This document shows, piece by piece, positions 1-10,606 of a stretch of 63,604 nucleotides of DNA. The stretch lies in the NCBI GenBank assembly GCA_017463865.1, contig JAFTOI010000018.1, forward strand, positions 1-63,604, in the 5' to 3' direction. Under the pieces are notes generated by a model. It saw only the letters and a list, made by a program, of their open reading frames with translations, ran no database searches and had not been told where the DNA came from. Both the position numbers and the translations under genes were made by a program. The stretch's first letter is position 1. Each line of letters starts with the position of its first letter. This DNA is from Clostridia bacterium (lineage in GTDB: Bacteria; Bacillota; Clostridia; Oscillospirales; CAG-272).

Positions 1-1240
1 CACCTCTAAAAACCACTCAAAAACAAGCGGACAATAGAGGACAAAGCCTAAAAGTGCAAAGATAACGATTTATCCCTGTATCAATCCCCCGAAAAAGGGG
101 ATATGGGTGCGCCAAGGGCGCAGTTACCCTATGACAAGGGAGCTGCGACATAAGAATTCGTAGCGGAAAAGGTTATAAATCAGGTTGGTGAGGCCGATGT
201 TGAAGTCGGCACGCTTCAACCCAATAGAGCGCAGAGTAAGCCCGTGCATGGAGTTCGTCATGAACCCGAATACGTGCTCGATGCGACATCTGATCTTGGA
301 TTTGAGACGATTGTTGGCGACCTGTTCAGGAGTCAAGGGCTGCTGCTTGGTTCCGCGTTCGCAAATGCGGTTTACCACATTGGCAGGCAGAGAATCGGCA
401 ACGGGCTTGCCCCAATAGCCACTATCGGCATATACGACATTGTCGGTTTCATCGATCAAGTGAGGAATCATCTGGCTGTCGTGCATGGCAGCATGAGTGG
501 TTTCATAGTCCAAAATGAGTTTGCTGTCTGCATCGACCTTGACAGAATCCTTATACCCGTAATGCTCCTCACGGCCTTTACGGGTAAAACGTCCTTCCCA
601 GTCCTTTTGGCGCAATCTGTTCTTATTTTCAGGCTTTTTCCATTCCTCGGGAGTCTCGCCCTTCTTGATATACTCACGCTCTACACGGGTAGTGCGGGGT
701 CTGGGCGCATCCACAAAGGTGGCATCTACAATGGTGCCGGTGCGCGTGACAAGATGGGCATCCTGAAGCTGCTTTCCGAACAGGTTAAAGAGTTCGTGCA
801 TGATACCGGCCTTGACCAGTGTATTACGAAACAGCCAGATGGTTTTTGCATCCGGCACACGATCCTCAAGGCCTAAACCGAGGAATCTCATGAAGCTCAT
901 GCGGTCGTTGATCTGGTATTCGGTCTGGTCATCGCTCAGGTTATAGATCCGTTGCAGTACCAACACCTTAAACATGAGTACGCAATCAAACGGAGGGCGC
1001 CCGCCCTTTCCCTTGTTTTCTTTTCGGCTTGCCTCACTCAAAAGAGGGCGGAACATCTCCCAGTTTATGACTCGATTCAGTTTTACCAACGAATCTCCCA
1101 ACTCGCTCAATTTTGCAAGTCGAATATCTTCGTCAAAAATCCCTCTGTTTCCCATCTCTTTTGCTCCTTTGCTTGGTTTCCCGTATTATATCATATATTT
1201 GTTACATGGGTGTGAGCATGGAGAGTTTTTAGAGATGCCC
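1..1240 (-). mobile_element. IS5-family insertion sequence, left end at window edge
   Basis: Terminal inverted repeats are visible: CACCTCTAAAAAC at 1-13 and GTTTTTAGAGATG at 1225-1237, whose reverse complement differs by one base (12 of 13 identical). The right end probably reaches 1240 (GCCC), so the left end likely starts a few bases before position 1. One transposase gene fills the element. The target duplication cannot be read because the left flank is missing. The element at the window edge is typical of an assembly that breaks at a multicopy IS. Confidence 0.8.
124..1155 (-). CDS. IS5-family transposase (DDE type)
   Basis: Encodes a 343-residue DDE transposase that would cut and rejoin the ends of its own element. 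The N-terminal part (about residues 5-125) is the conserved IS5/IS1182-type helical domain with the GRPPFD and MSFMRFLGL segments. The catalytic triad is readable: Asp in TIVDATFVDAP near 143, Asp in VYADSGYWG near 242, and Glu in CRIEHVFG near 293. A Shine-Dalgarno AAAGGAG lies just upstream of the ATG. Length is normal for the subgroup and the frame is intact, so it may be active. It is the only gene of the element and stands against the transcription of the next gene. Confidence 0.93.
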   Translation of the reverse strand: MGNRGIFDEDIRLAKLSELGDSLVKLNRVINWEMFRPLLSEASRKENKGKGGRPPFDCVLMFKVLVLQRIYNLSDDQTEYQINDRMSFMRFLGLGLEDRVPDAKTIWLFRNTLVKAGIMHELFNLFGKQLQDAHLVTRTGTIVDATFVDAPRPRTTRVEREYIKKGETPEEWKKPENKNRLRQKDWEGRFTRKGREEHYGYKDSVKVDADSKLILDYETTHAAMHDSQMIPHLIDETDNVVYADSGYWGKPVADSLPANVVNRICERGTKQQPLTPEQVANNRLKSKIRCRIEHVFGFMTNSMHGLTLRSIGLKRADFNIGLTNLIYNLFRYEFLCRSSLVIG

Positions 1241-1436
1241 TATAATGGTAGAAACACAAGATTGCAGGGGCGGCCCTGTGTTGTTATGATTGTTTCCACT
1301 GTTATTGTTATGATTGGCTCCCCCACGCAAGGATGACCGAAACTTTCCCATCGTGCGCACCGAACAGTTGACAGCGTAGGGAAAAAACGGTATAATATTC
1401 GCATACGATCAAACCGAACAGAGAGGAGAAACAACT
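1156..1436. other. IS end and intergenic spacer
   Basis: This 281-base gap holds the right end of the insertion sequence (to about 1240), an A/T- and GTT-rich stretch of about 120 bases in which I see no gene or clear hairpin, and then the promoter of the dehydrogenase at 1368-1396. Confidence 0.5.
1368..1396 (+). promoter_or_regulatory. sigma-70 type promoter of the 2-hydroxyacid dehydrogenase
   Basis: TTGACA at 1368-1373 and TATAAT at 1391-1396 with a 17-base spacer, both perfect consensus. Start codon follows 41 bases after the -10 box, with AGGAG at 1424-1428. Confidence 0.88.
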
Positions 1437-2390
1437 ATGATCCACGCGGTCATTCTGGATGGCGCCACCCTGGGGGAGGATATCTCGTTCGCTTCGCTTG
1501 AGGAACGGGCGTCGCTGACCGTCTATCCGCTCACCCCGCCGGAGGAGGTCGCGGCCCGCATCCGCAATGCGCAGGTGGTCATCGTCAACAAGATCAGACT
1601 AAACGAGGCCAACCTCGCCGGCGCCGACGCGCTGAAGCTGATCTGCGTGGCGGCAACGGGGTACGATAACATTGATGTGGCTTACTGCCGCCGACGTGGC
1701 ATTGCCGTGTGCAACGTCCTGGGGTACTCCACCGACAGCGTGGCCCAGCTCACGGTGGCCATGGTGCTGGAGCTAATACTCCATCTGCCCGAGATGAGCG
1801 GCTATGTGCGCAGCGGCGCATATACCGCGTCGGGCGTAGCCAACCGCCTGACGCCCGCCTTTCACGAGCTGGCGGGCAGGACCTGGGGCATCATTGGGGC
1901 CGGGAACATCGGCAAAAAGGTGGCCCGCATCGCCGAGACCTTCGGCTGCCGGGTGCTGGTCTGCCGACGTCGGCCCGATCCCGATTATCCCGCCGTCGAT
2001 ATCGACACGCTCTGCCGGGAGGCGGACATTATCTCGGTACACACACCGCTGACCGACGAGACGCGGGGGCTGATCTCCCGTGAGCGCATCGCCGCCATGA
2101 AGCCTGGCGTGATCGTCGTCAACGTCGCCCGCGGCGCCGTCGCGGACGAGGCGGCGCTGGCCGATGCCGTCCGGACGGGGCAGATCGGCGGTCTGGGGGT
2201 CGACGTGTACTCGGCCGAGCCGCTGCCGGCCGATCACCCGCTGTACGCCGTCCGCGAACTGCCGAATGTCTGCTTCACACCCCACATGGCGTGGGGCGCG
2301 GTGGAAGCGCGACAGCGCTGCATCGACGAGATCGCGGAAAATATCCGCGCCTTCTTTGCCGGCGAGTGCCGCTGCCGCGTGGATCGGTGA
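1437..2390 (+). CDS. D-isomer-specific 2-hydroxyacid dehydrogenase (glycerate/hydroxypyruvate reductase-like)
   Basis: 317 residues, normal for the family. It would reduce a 2-keto acid to a D-2-hydroxy acid (or the reverse) with a nicotinamide cofactor in the cytoplasm. The Rossmann motif GAGNIG is at 154-159. The catalytic set is complete: Arg232 in NVARG, Glu261 in SAEP and His283 in TPHMAW. After the second Rossmann strand the chain reads CRRRP instead of ending in Asp; in this family a basic run here usually means NADP(H) rather than NAD(H), so a hydroxypyruvate or glyoxylate reductase role is plausible. It has its own strong promoter and no obvious operon partner, so the substrate cannot be fixed. 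Confidence 0.88.
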   Translation: MIHAVILDGATLGEDISFASLEERASLTVYPLTPPEEVAARIRNAQVVIVNKIRLNEANLAGADALKLICVAATGYDNIDVAYCRRRGIAVCNVLGYSTDSVAQLTVAMVLELILHLPEMSGYVRSGAYTASGVANRLTPAFHELAGRTWGIIGAGNIGKKVARIAETFGCRVLVCRRRPDPDYPAVDIDTLCREADIISVHTPLTDETRGLISRERIAAMKPGVIVVNVARGAVADEAALADAVRTGQIGGLGVDVYSAEPLPADHPLYAVRELPNVCFTPHMAWGAVEARQRCIDEIAENIRAFFAGECRCRVDR

Positions 2391-2462
2391 CCAAATATTG
2401 CATCCACGCCGTCAAAAAGAATTCACTTTTTACATGAGTCGAACTTTTTTTCAAAAAAGCTA

Positions 2463-2491
2463 TTGACAAACCGAATCAGTCGTGTTATAAT
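2463..2491 (+). promoter_or_regulatory. sigma-70 promoter of the ilv operon
   Basis: TTGACA at 2463-2468 and TATAAT at 2486-2491, 17-base spacer. Transcription from here would start near 2498 and read through the T-box leader. Confidence 0.9.
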
Positions 2492-2497
2492 ATACGG

Positions 2498-2804
2498 CAT
2501 AAAACACGTCGAAGTGGATCAGTAAGTGGTTCTGTTTCCCGTCAGAGAGATGTCGGCCGGTGCGAGACATTGAATGCAGACTGCTGAACTCGCCATGGAG
2601 TGGCTGCAATAAAATCGAAAGAAAGTAATTGCAGACGGGTACTCCCGTCATTGAGTTGCGGTGTGCTGGCACCGCGAGTGCACCCCCGTTTTGATTCAGC
2701 CTGGGGTGAAAAAGAGTGGTACCGCGGAAGGGTATTATTTTGTCTGTTTTACGCTTTCGTCTCTTTGGTTATCGACAGGATAGCAAGGAGACGAGAGCGT
2801 TTTT
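2498..2804 (+). promoter_or_regulatory. T-box leader (tRNA-sensing riboswitch) of the ilv operon
   Basis: The T-box core TGGTACCGCGG is at 2717-2727, followed by an intrinsic terminator at 2752-2804. Upstream, an AGAGAG-type stem I begins near 2544, and the sequence GAACTCG at 2586-2592 matches the layout of a specifier loop, giving CUC (Leu) at 2589-2591 as the likely specifier codon. Known role of the family: uncharged cognate tRNA binds the specifier and the T-box, stabilises the antiterminator and lets transcription continue. The leader fills most of the 439-base gap between the dehydrogenase and ilvB. The T-box call is secure; the specifier assignment is an inference from the motif. Confidence 0.92.
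2752..2804 (+). terminator. T-box regulated intrinsic terminator
   Basis: A 12-base stem (CGCTTTCGTCTC at 2752-2763 with GAGACGAGAGCG at 2788-2799, one G-U pair) followed by five T residues. It lies after the T-box and 26 bases before the ilvB start. Confidence 0.9.
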
Positions 2805-2829
2805 GTTATCTAACAATCGGAGGTTCTTT

Positions 2830-4538
2830 ATGGAAAATAAACAGGTGCAGGTCATGAACGGCGCGCAGATCGTCATCGAGACCCTCATCGAACAGGGCGT
2901 CACCGATGTGTTCGGCTACCCCGGCGGGCAGGTCATCAACATCTACGACGCACTTTACAACGCGAGTGATCGCATCAATCACGTCTTAACTGCCCATGAG
3001 CAGGGCGCATCCCACGCCGCCGACGGCTACTCCCGTGTCACCGGCAAGGTCGGCGTCGTCATCGCCACCTCCGGCCCCGGCGCGACGAATCTGGTCACCG
3101 GCATCGCCACCGCCATGCTTGACTCGATCCCCATGGTGGCCATCACCGGCAACGTCCCGAACAGCCTCATCGGCAAGGACAGCTTTCAGGAGATCAACAT
3201 CACCGGCATCACCCTGCCCATCACCAAGCACAACTACTTCGTGCAGGATATCAATGAGCTGGCCGACACCATCCGCGAGGCCTTCAAGATCGCCAAGTCC
3301 GGCCGTCCCGGCCCTGTGCTGATCGACATCCCGAAGGATGTGCAGATCGCGAAGACGGAATTCATCCCCGGCAGCGTGGTTGAGCCCTTCCCGCAGGCCG
3401 AGGTGGAGGACGCTGACATCGACCGCGCGGTTGAGCTGATCAACGCGGCCGAGCGCCCCTACATCTACATTGGCGGCGGCGCGGCCGGGCGCGGCATGAC
3501 CAAGGACATCATGGCGCTGGCTGAGAAGGTCGACGCCTACATTGGCTGCACCTTCATGGGTCTGTCGGCCATGCCCAACTCCTACGACCGCTTCCTCGGT
3601 ATGCAGGGTATGCACGGTCATTACGCCTCGTCGATGGCCAACAAGGAGGCCGACCTCATTATCGGCGTCGGCGTTCGCTTCAGCGACCGCGCCACTGGCA
3701 ATATCTCAAAATATGCCAAGGGCGCCAAGATCATTCAGCTCGACACCGACCTGTCCGAGATCAACAAAAACGTCAAGGTCGACGTCGGCCTGATCGGCAG
3801 TATCGTCTCCTCGTTCAGCCGCATTCTCTCGCGCTGCGAGAAGAAGAACCATCCCGAATGGCACACCATCGTCGACGGCTTCAAGGCGGAGGAACGGCGC
3901 ATCAGCGATGAGGCTGAGAAGAGGGCCACAAACCCCATGACGCCGAAGAAAATTTTCGATATCATCAACGAAATCAAGGATAAAAACACCATCATCGCCA
4001 CCGATGTCGGCCAGCATCAGATGTGGGCCGCGCAGTATGTGGACTTCGAGCGCACCCGCCGGTTTGCCTCCAGCGGCGGCCTTGGCACCATGGGCTACGG
4101 TCTCGGCGCCGCCATCGGCGCGCAGATCGCCTCGGGCGACCGCACGGTGCTCATCACCGGCGACGGCAGCTTCGGCATGAACCTCAACGAGCTGGCCACC
4201 GCCGTCACCTACAACACCCCCGTGGTCATCGTGCTGATGAACAACGGCGTGCTGGGTATGGTCCGCCAGTGGCAGACCCTCTTCTTCAACAAGCACTACT
4301 CGAACACCGTGCTTGACCGCAAGACCGACTTCGTCAAGCTGGCTGACGCCTTCGGGCTGCCCGCCCGCCGGGTTACCACCCCCGAGGAGTTCCGCGACGC
4401 CTTCGCGGCGGCCATGCAGCACGACGGTCCGTATCTGATCGATACCATCATCGACATGGACGAGTTCGTCCTCCCCATGCTCCCGCCCGGCGGCTCGATC
4501 GAGGACATCATCACGACTAAGGAAAAGGAGGCGAGCAA

Positions 4539-4542
<4 letters not shown>
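2830..4542 (+). CDS. ilvB: acetolactate synthase, large (catalytic) subunit
   Basis: Catalyses the first common step to valine, leucine and isoleucine: pyruvate plus pyruvate or 2-ketobutyrate to the acetohydroxy acid, with thiamine diphosphate (ThDP) and FAD. 570 residues. The ThDP-activating Glu is Glu57 in TAHEQGA, and the ThDP/Mg motif starts GDGSF near 443 and runs to the NN pair near 470. The ATG at 2830 is chosen because CGGAGG sits 6 bases before it; a longer in-frame start at 2716 would translate the T-box itself. It is followed by the regulatory subunit with a 4-base overlap (ATGA). Regulation is by the T-box upstream. Confidence 0.97.
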
Positions 4543-6085
<1,543 letters not shown>

Positions 6086-6175
6086 GAAAGACCTTGGGGC
6101 TTTGCCCCAACCCCCACCAGAGGGACTTTTGGAAAAAAAGTCCCTCTGGACTCTTCAAAAACTTTCCATAAAGAG
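6086..6175 (+). repeat. palindromic repeat family A, copy 1 (inside the ilv operon)
   Basis: Two hairpins in order: TTGGGGC/GCCCCAA at 6094-6110 and a 14-base perfect stem CCAGAGGGACTTTT (6117-6130) with AAAAGTCCCTCTGG (6136-6149), then GACTCTTCAAAAACTTT. The same series of elements (AAGACCTTGGGG..., CCCCAAxCCCCA, GGGACTTTT...AAAAGTCCC, TCTTCAAAA) recurs in reverse at 55322-55392. It separates ilvC from ilvD. Confidence 0.85.
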
Positions 6176-6185
6176 GGTTTTACTT

Positions 6186-7853
6186 ATGATTAAAGATACG
6201 ATTGTTGATGGGTTCCAGAATGCGCCGCATCGCAGCCTGTATCATGCGCTGGGTTTGACTAAGGAGGAGCAGGCGCGGCCGCTGATCGGCATTGTCAGCT
6301 CGTACAATGAGATTGTGCCGGGTCACATGAACCTGGACAAGATCGTGGAAGCGGTCAAGCTGGGCGTGGCCATGGCGGGCGGTACGCCGATCGTCTTCCC
6401 GGCCATCGCGGTCTGTGATGGCATTGCCATGGGTCACACCGGCATGAAGTATTCGCTCATCACCCGCGACCTCATCGCCGACTCGACCGAGGCAATGGTG
6501 ATGGCGCACGGCTTTGACGGCCTGGTAATGGTGCCCAACTGCGACAAAAACGTGCCCGGCCTGCTGATGGCCGCCGCACGTGTCAATATTCCCACCGTGT
6601 TCGTCAGCGGCGGCCCGATGCTGGCCGGCCGCGTCAACGGCAAGAAGACCAGCCTCTCGAGCATGTTCGAGGCGGTCGGCGCTTACACAGCGGGCAAGAT
6701 CGACGAGAAGCAGCTCTGCGTCTGCGAGGAGAACACCTGTCCCACCTGCGGCTCCTGCTCGGGCATGTACACCGCCAACTCGATGAACTGCCTGACTGAG
6801 GTGCTGGGCATGGGTCTGCGCGGCAACGGCACCATTCCCGCCGTCTACTCGGCCCGCATCGAGCTGGCCAAGCACGCCGGCATGCAGGTGATGGAGCTGG
6901 TCAAGCAGAACATCCGTCCCCGCGACATCATGACCGAGGCGGCTATCCGCAACGCCCTGACCGCCGATATGGCGCTGGGCTGCTCCACCAACAGCATGCT
7001 GCATCTGCCGGCCATTGCCAACGAGTGCGGCGTGAAATTTGACCTCGACATGGTCAACGCCATCAGCGAAAAGACGCCCAATCTCTGCCACCTCGCCCCC
7101 GCCGGCCCGACCTACATGGAGGATCTCAACGAAGCAGGCGGCGTTTACGCCGTGCTGGCCGAGATCGCGAAGCTGGGCCTGCTCGATACGAGCGTGATGA
7201 CCTGCACCGGCAAGACGCTGGGCGAAAACATCGCCGACGCCGTCAACCGCGATCCGTCGGTCATCCGCACGGTCGACAACGCCTACTCAAAGACGGGCGG
7301 CATCGCCGTTCTGCGCGGCAACCTTGCGCCCGACGGCTGCGTCGTCAAGCGCAGTGCCGTTGCGCCCGAGATGCTGGTGCATGAGGGCCCGGCCAAGGTC
7401 TTCGACAGCGAGGAGGACGCCATCGCGGCCATCTACGGCGGCAAGATCGTCAAGGGTGACGTGGTCGTCATCCGCTACGAAGGCCCCGCCGGCGGCCCCG
7501 GCATGCGTGAGATGCTCAATCCCACCTCGGCCATCGCCGGCATGGGACTGGACAAGGACGTCGCCCTCATCACCGACGGACGCTTCTCGGGTGCGACCCG
7601 CGGCGCGTCGATCGGCCACGTCTCGCCCGAGGCAGTGCGCGGCGGCCTGATCGCCTATGTCAAGGACGGCGACATCATTTCCATCAACATCCCCGCCTAC
7701 TCGATCGAGCTCAAGGTCAGCGACGACGAGCTTGCCGCCCGCCGTGCGTCGACCGAGATCAAGCGCAAGACCGGCATCCGCGGCGCACTTGCGCGCTACG
7801 CGGCACAGGTCAGCTCGGCAGATAAAGGCGCGATCATCAACCAATTCGACTAA
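6186..7853 (+). CDS. ilvD: dihydroxy-acid dehydratase
   Basis: Dehydrates 2,3-dihydroxy acids to the 2-keto acids that precede valine and isoleucine; Fe-S cluster dependent. 555 residues. Cluster ligands are visible: Cys in PNCDKN near 119 and the CPTCGSCSG run near 185-193. The conserved GGRFSG-type segment ([11 protein letters not shown]) is near 460. The ATG at 6186 starts at the family-typical [17 protein letters not shown]; a Shine-Dalgarno AAGAGGG precedes it. An upstream in-frame extension to 6102 runs through the palindromic repeat and is not credible. It follows ilvC across the repeat and is followed 14 bases later by a DUF815 ATPase gene. Confidence 0.96.
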   Translation: MIKDTIVDGFQNAPHRSLYHALGLTKEEQARPLIGIVSSYNEIVPGHMNLDKIVEAVKLGVAMAGGTPIVFPAIAVCDGIAMGHTGMKYSLITRDLIADSTEAMVMAHGFDGLVMVPNCDKNVPGLLMAAARVNIPTVFVSGGPMLAGRVNGKKTSLSSMFEAVGAYTAGKIDEKQLCVCEENTCPTCGSCSGMYTANSMNCLTEVLGMGLRGNGTIPAVYSARIELAKHAGMQVMELVKQNIRPRDIMTEAAIRNALTADMALGCSTNSMLHLPAIANECGVKFDLDMVNAISEKTPNLCHLAPAGPTYMEDLNEAGGVYAVLAEIAKLGLLDTSVMTCTGKTLGENIADAVNRDPSVIRTVDNAYSKTGGIAVLRGNLAPDGCVVKRSAVAPEMLVHEGPAKVFDSEEDAIAAIYGGKIVKGDVVVIRYEGPAGGPGMREMLNPTSAIAGMGLDKDVALITDGRFSGATRGASIGHVSPEAVRGGLIAYVKDGDIISINIPAYSIELKVSDDELAARRASTEIKRKTGIRGALARYAAQVSSADKGAIINQFD

Positions 7854-7867
7854 AGGAGCATGCCCCT

Positions 7868-9049
7868 ATGACAAAGCAGGAACAACAAAAGCTGGCGTGC
7901 GACCTGTCGGCGCTGAGTCTCTTTCGCGGCCTGCTTGACCAGAAGCCCATGCGGGCACTGCTGGCCTACCTGAAATGCGACAAGCAGAAGACCGAGAAAA
8001 TGACGCACTACGGCGCCTTCGTCCATTCGCTGGCCGAGTGGGCCTATTCCTTCTCGGACTACCTCGCCCAGGCGGTGTACGCCGACGAGAACCCCTATGT
8101 CATCCGCACCGCCCGGCGTCTGCCCATCTCCGACGCCATCCGTGCCAACGCCGCGGCCGAGCTTGCACTGCTGTCGTCGCTGACGCAGCTGAACGCAGAG
8201 CAGCTGGCGGGCGGCTACGAGGACGGCTACCTCCCGCAGTTCGACAACACGCCAATCGACTTCACCCAGACCTACGCCGAGCGGCTGGCCCGCATCGACC
8301 ACTGCGGCTACGGCATCTTCGCCGTGGCGAAGATGTTCCGCGTGGCTGACAACACGATCGTCCCGGTCGAGGCCGCCGACGAGATTGCCCTCGACCGCTT
8401 CGTCGGCTACGAGGATGAGCGCCGCAAGGTGTTCGACAACACCCGTGCCCTCATCGACGGCCGGCCGGCGGCCAATGTGCTGCTCTTCGGCGACGCCGGC
8501 ACCGGCAAATCGTCGACTGTCAAAGCCTGCGCCAACCACTTCGCCGACGAGGGCGTCCGCCTGATCGAGCTGCGCAAGGATCAGCTGTTCAGCCTGTCGG
8601 CGATCATGGGACAGATCGCGGGCAACCCGCTGAAGTTCATCATCTTCATCGACGACCTCTCCTTCAACAAAAACGACGACTGCTTCAGCATGCTCAAGGC
8701 CGCCCTTGAGGGTTCGGCCTCGGCCAAGGCCCCCAACGCTGTCATCTATGCCACCAGCAACCGCCGCCACATCGTCAAGGAGACCTTCTCCGACCGCGCA
8801 ACGTCGGATGACATCCACCACAACGACACGGTGCAGGAGCTGATGTCCCTCTCCGACCGCTTCGGCCTCTGCGTCTATTTCGAGAAGCCGAGCAAGCCGC
8901 TCTACCTCGAGATCGTACACCGGCTGGCCGAGAAAAACGACATCACGCTCGCCCAGAGTGAGCTCGATCAGCGGGCCGAGGCCTTCGCCCTGGCCAAGGG
9001 CAGCCGCTCCCCCCGCGCGGCCGAGCAGTTTATCCATAGCCTGATATAG
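7868..9049 (+). CDS. DUF815-family AAA-type ATP-binding protein
   Basis: 393 residues; matches the DUF815 family of predicted ATPases. The N-terminal 190 residues are helical and of unknown role. The P-loop GDAGTGKSS is near 207-215, and the Walker B FIIFIDDLSF near 257-266. Later an NRRH and a DRF segment fit AAA sensor/arginine positions. A Shine-Dalgarno AAAGGAG is at the end of ilvD. It lies between ilvD and ilvA with 14- and 12-base gaps, so it is almost certainly co-transcribed with the branched-chain pathway. Function is unknown; family members are often near unrelated genes, so the linkage may be chance. Confidence 0.85.
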   Translation: MTKQEQQKLACDLSALSLFRGLLDQKPMRALLAYLKCDKQKTEKMTHYGAFVHSLAEWAYSFSDYLAQAVYADENPYVIRTARRLPISDAIRANAAAELALLSSLTQLNAEQLAGGYEDGYLPQFDNTPIDFTQTYAERLARIDHCGYGIFAVAKMFRVADNTIVPVEAADEIALDRFVGYEDERRKVFDNTRALIDGRPAANVLLFGDAGTGKSSTVKACANHFADEGVRLIELRKDQLFSLSAIMGQIAGNPLKFIIFIDDLSFNKNDDCFSMLKAALEGSASAKAPNAVIYATSNRRHIVKETFSDRATSDDIHHNDTVQELMSLSDRFGLCVYFEKPSKPLYLEIVHRLAEKNDITLAQSELDQRAEAFALAKGSRSPRAAEQFIHSLI

Positions 9050-9061
9050 AAAGGCATCACT

Positions 9062-10261
9062 ATGAAAGAACTTACCTTAGACCATGTTTACAAGGCCAGC
9101 TACGCCCTGCGCGGCGTGGCGCGCCAGACCGACGTTCTCTACGCCCCAAAGCTTAAGCCCGGCACCGAGCTGTACCTGAAGACCGAGAACCTGCAGGTGA
9201 CCGGCTCCTTTAAGGTACGCGGCGCATATTATAAAATGTCGCAGCTGACCGAAGAAGAGAAGGCGCGCGGCGTGGTCGCCTGCTCAGCCGGCAACCACGC
9301 GCAGGGCGTTGCGCTCGCGGCGCAGAAGAACGGCATCAAGGCCGTCATCTGCCTGCCCGACGGCGCACCCATCTCGAAGGTCGAGGCCACCCGCAGCTAC
9401 GGCGCCGAGATCTGCCTTGTCGAGGGCGTCTACGACGACGCCTACGCAAAGGCGCTCCAGCTCCGCGACGAGGAGGGCTACACCTTCATCCACCCCTTCG
9501 ATGACCCCGACGTCATCGCGGGACAGGGCACCATCGCCCTTGAGCTGATCGAGCAGCTGCCCGATCTGGACGCCATCATCGTCCCCATCGGCGGCGGCGG
9601 CCTGATCTCGGGCGTGGCGTACACCATCAAAAGCCTCAACCCGAACGTCAAGGTCTACGGCGTGCAGGCGTCGGGCGCACCGTCGATGCTCAACTCGATC
9701 CACGACGCGCACATTGAGAAGCTCGACTCAGTTCTCACCATCGCCGACGGCATTGCCGTCAAGCAGCCCGGCTCGCTGACCTACGACATCTGCTCGAAGT
9801 ACGTCGACGATATCGTCACCGTCACCGACGACGAGATCTCGGCCGCTATCCTCGCCCTGATGGAGCAGCACAAGCTGGTCACCGAGGGCGCGGGCGCCGT
9901 CGCCGTCGCGGCGGCCATGTTCGACAAGCTTGACCTGAACGGCAAGAAGACGGTCTGCCTGCTCTCGGGCGGCAACATCGACGTAACCATCCTCTCCCGC
10001 GTCATCACGCGAGGCCTGCTGATGTCGGGCCGCAGCTGCCAGCTCAACATCGAGCTGGTCGACAAGCCCGGCCAGCTGATGAATGTCTCCCGCATCATCG
10101 CCGAACAGGGCGGCAACGTCACCGCTGTCCATCACGAGCATTCCAACGAGGGCTCGGACGTCAACGGCTGTTCTCTGCGCATCACCCTCGAGACCCGCAA
10201 CTTCGCCCACATCGACAGCATCAAGCGTGCGCTGACCGAGAACGGACTCAAAATCATCTGA
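9062..10261 (+). CDS. ilvA: threonine ammonia-lyase (threonine dehydratase) with C-terminal ACT domain
   Basis: Converts threonine to 2-ketobutyrate and ammonia using PLP; this feeds isoleucine synthesis. 399 residues. Schiff-base Lys51 in GSFKVRGA, the SAGNHAQG substrate loop near 78-85, and the phosphate-binding GGGGL near 178-182. The last 75 residues form a single ACT domain (from about 325, SGRSCQLNIELVDKPGQ). This size and single ACT match the short clostridial form. It is the last gene of the T-box controlled operon, so threonine deamination is placed under the same tRNA sensor as ilvBNCD. Confidence 0.94.
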   Translation: MKELTLDHVYKASYALRGVARQTDVLYAPKLKPGTELYLKTENLQVTGSFKVRGAYYKMSQLTEEEKARGVVACSAGNHAQGVALAAQKNGIKAVICLPDGAPISKVEATRSYGAEICLVEGVYDDAYAKALQLRDEEGYTFIHPFDDPDVIAGQGTIALELIEQLPDLDAIIVPIGGGGLISGVAYTIKSLNPNVKVYGVQASGAPSMLNSIHDAHIEKLDSVLTIADGIAVKQPGSLTYDICSKYVDDIVTVTDDEISAAILALMEQHKLVTEGAGAVAVAAAMFDKLDLNGKKTVCLLSGGNIDVTILSRVITRGLLMSGRSCQLNIELVDKPGQLMNVSRIIAEQGGNVTAVHHEHSNEGSDVNGCSLRITLETRNFAHIDSIKRALTENGLKII

Positions 10262-10452
10262 TTTCGCGCTCCCGCACAAGGAGGGGGAAAGAACCATCTC
10301 AAACGCCGAAGGTTCTTTCCCCCTCTTGCCGCCTCCGGCGGCAATTCACCCCCTATCTCCTTGGCTGGCGTGCACCCAGCGTTCACAAAAATCAGCCCCG
10401 AAACATTTGTTTCGGGGCTGATTTTATGATAGACTCGCGCGGGAGCGCGAAA
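10262..10452. repeat. nested palindrome with 14-base perfect terminal inverted repeats (MITE-like)
   Basis: TTTCGCGCTCCCGC at 10262-10275 is matched exactly by its reverse complement at 10439-10452. Inside are GAGGGGGAAAGAACC with GGTTCTTTCCCCCTC (about 10282-10325), TTGCCGCC/GGCGGCAA (about 10327-10345) and a terminator hairpin at 10387-10425. It begins directly after the ilvA stop codon. No target duplication is visible. Confidence 0.7.
10387..10425 (+). terminator. intrinsic terminator after ilvA
   Basis: Near-perfect stem AAAATCAGCCCCGAAACA, loop TT, TGTTTCGGGGCTGATTTT, ending in a T-run. The stem core CCCCGAAACA is reused in the terminator at 36012-36045. Confidence 0.85.
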
Positions 10453-10543
10453 AGGTCTGCACACACCAATCTTGCTATTGCCAAACCACAAATCCATACC
10501 ATCGGGACAAAATTCTCTGTTTTTTTCACACACTTTTTCGTCC

Positions 10544-10572
10544 TTGACAAGTGTGGGCGGGTGTGTTATACT
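10544..10572 (+). promoter_or_regulatory. sigma-70 promoter of the glycoside hydrolase
   Basis: TTGACA at 10544-10549 and TATACT at 10567-10572, 17-base spacer; start codon 34 bases downstream with GGAGGAG at about 10592. Confidence 0.85.
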
Positions 10573-10606
10573 GCAAATAATCTCATCTGTCTGGAGGAGA
10601 AACGCC

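Noticed and set aside
2716-2829. Upstream extension of ilvB
   Set aside because: It would translate the T-box and its terminator; the ATG at 2830 has the proper ribosome site and homologous start.
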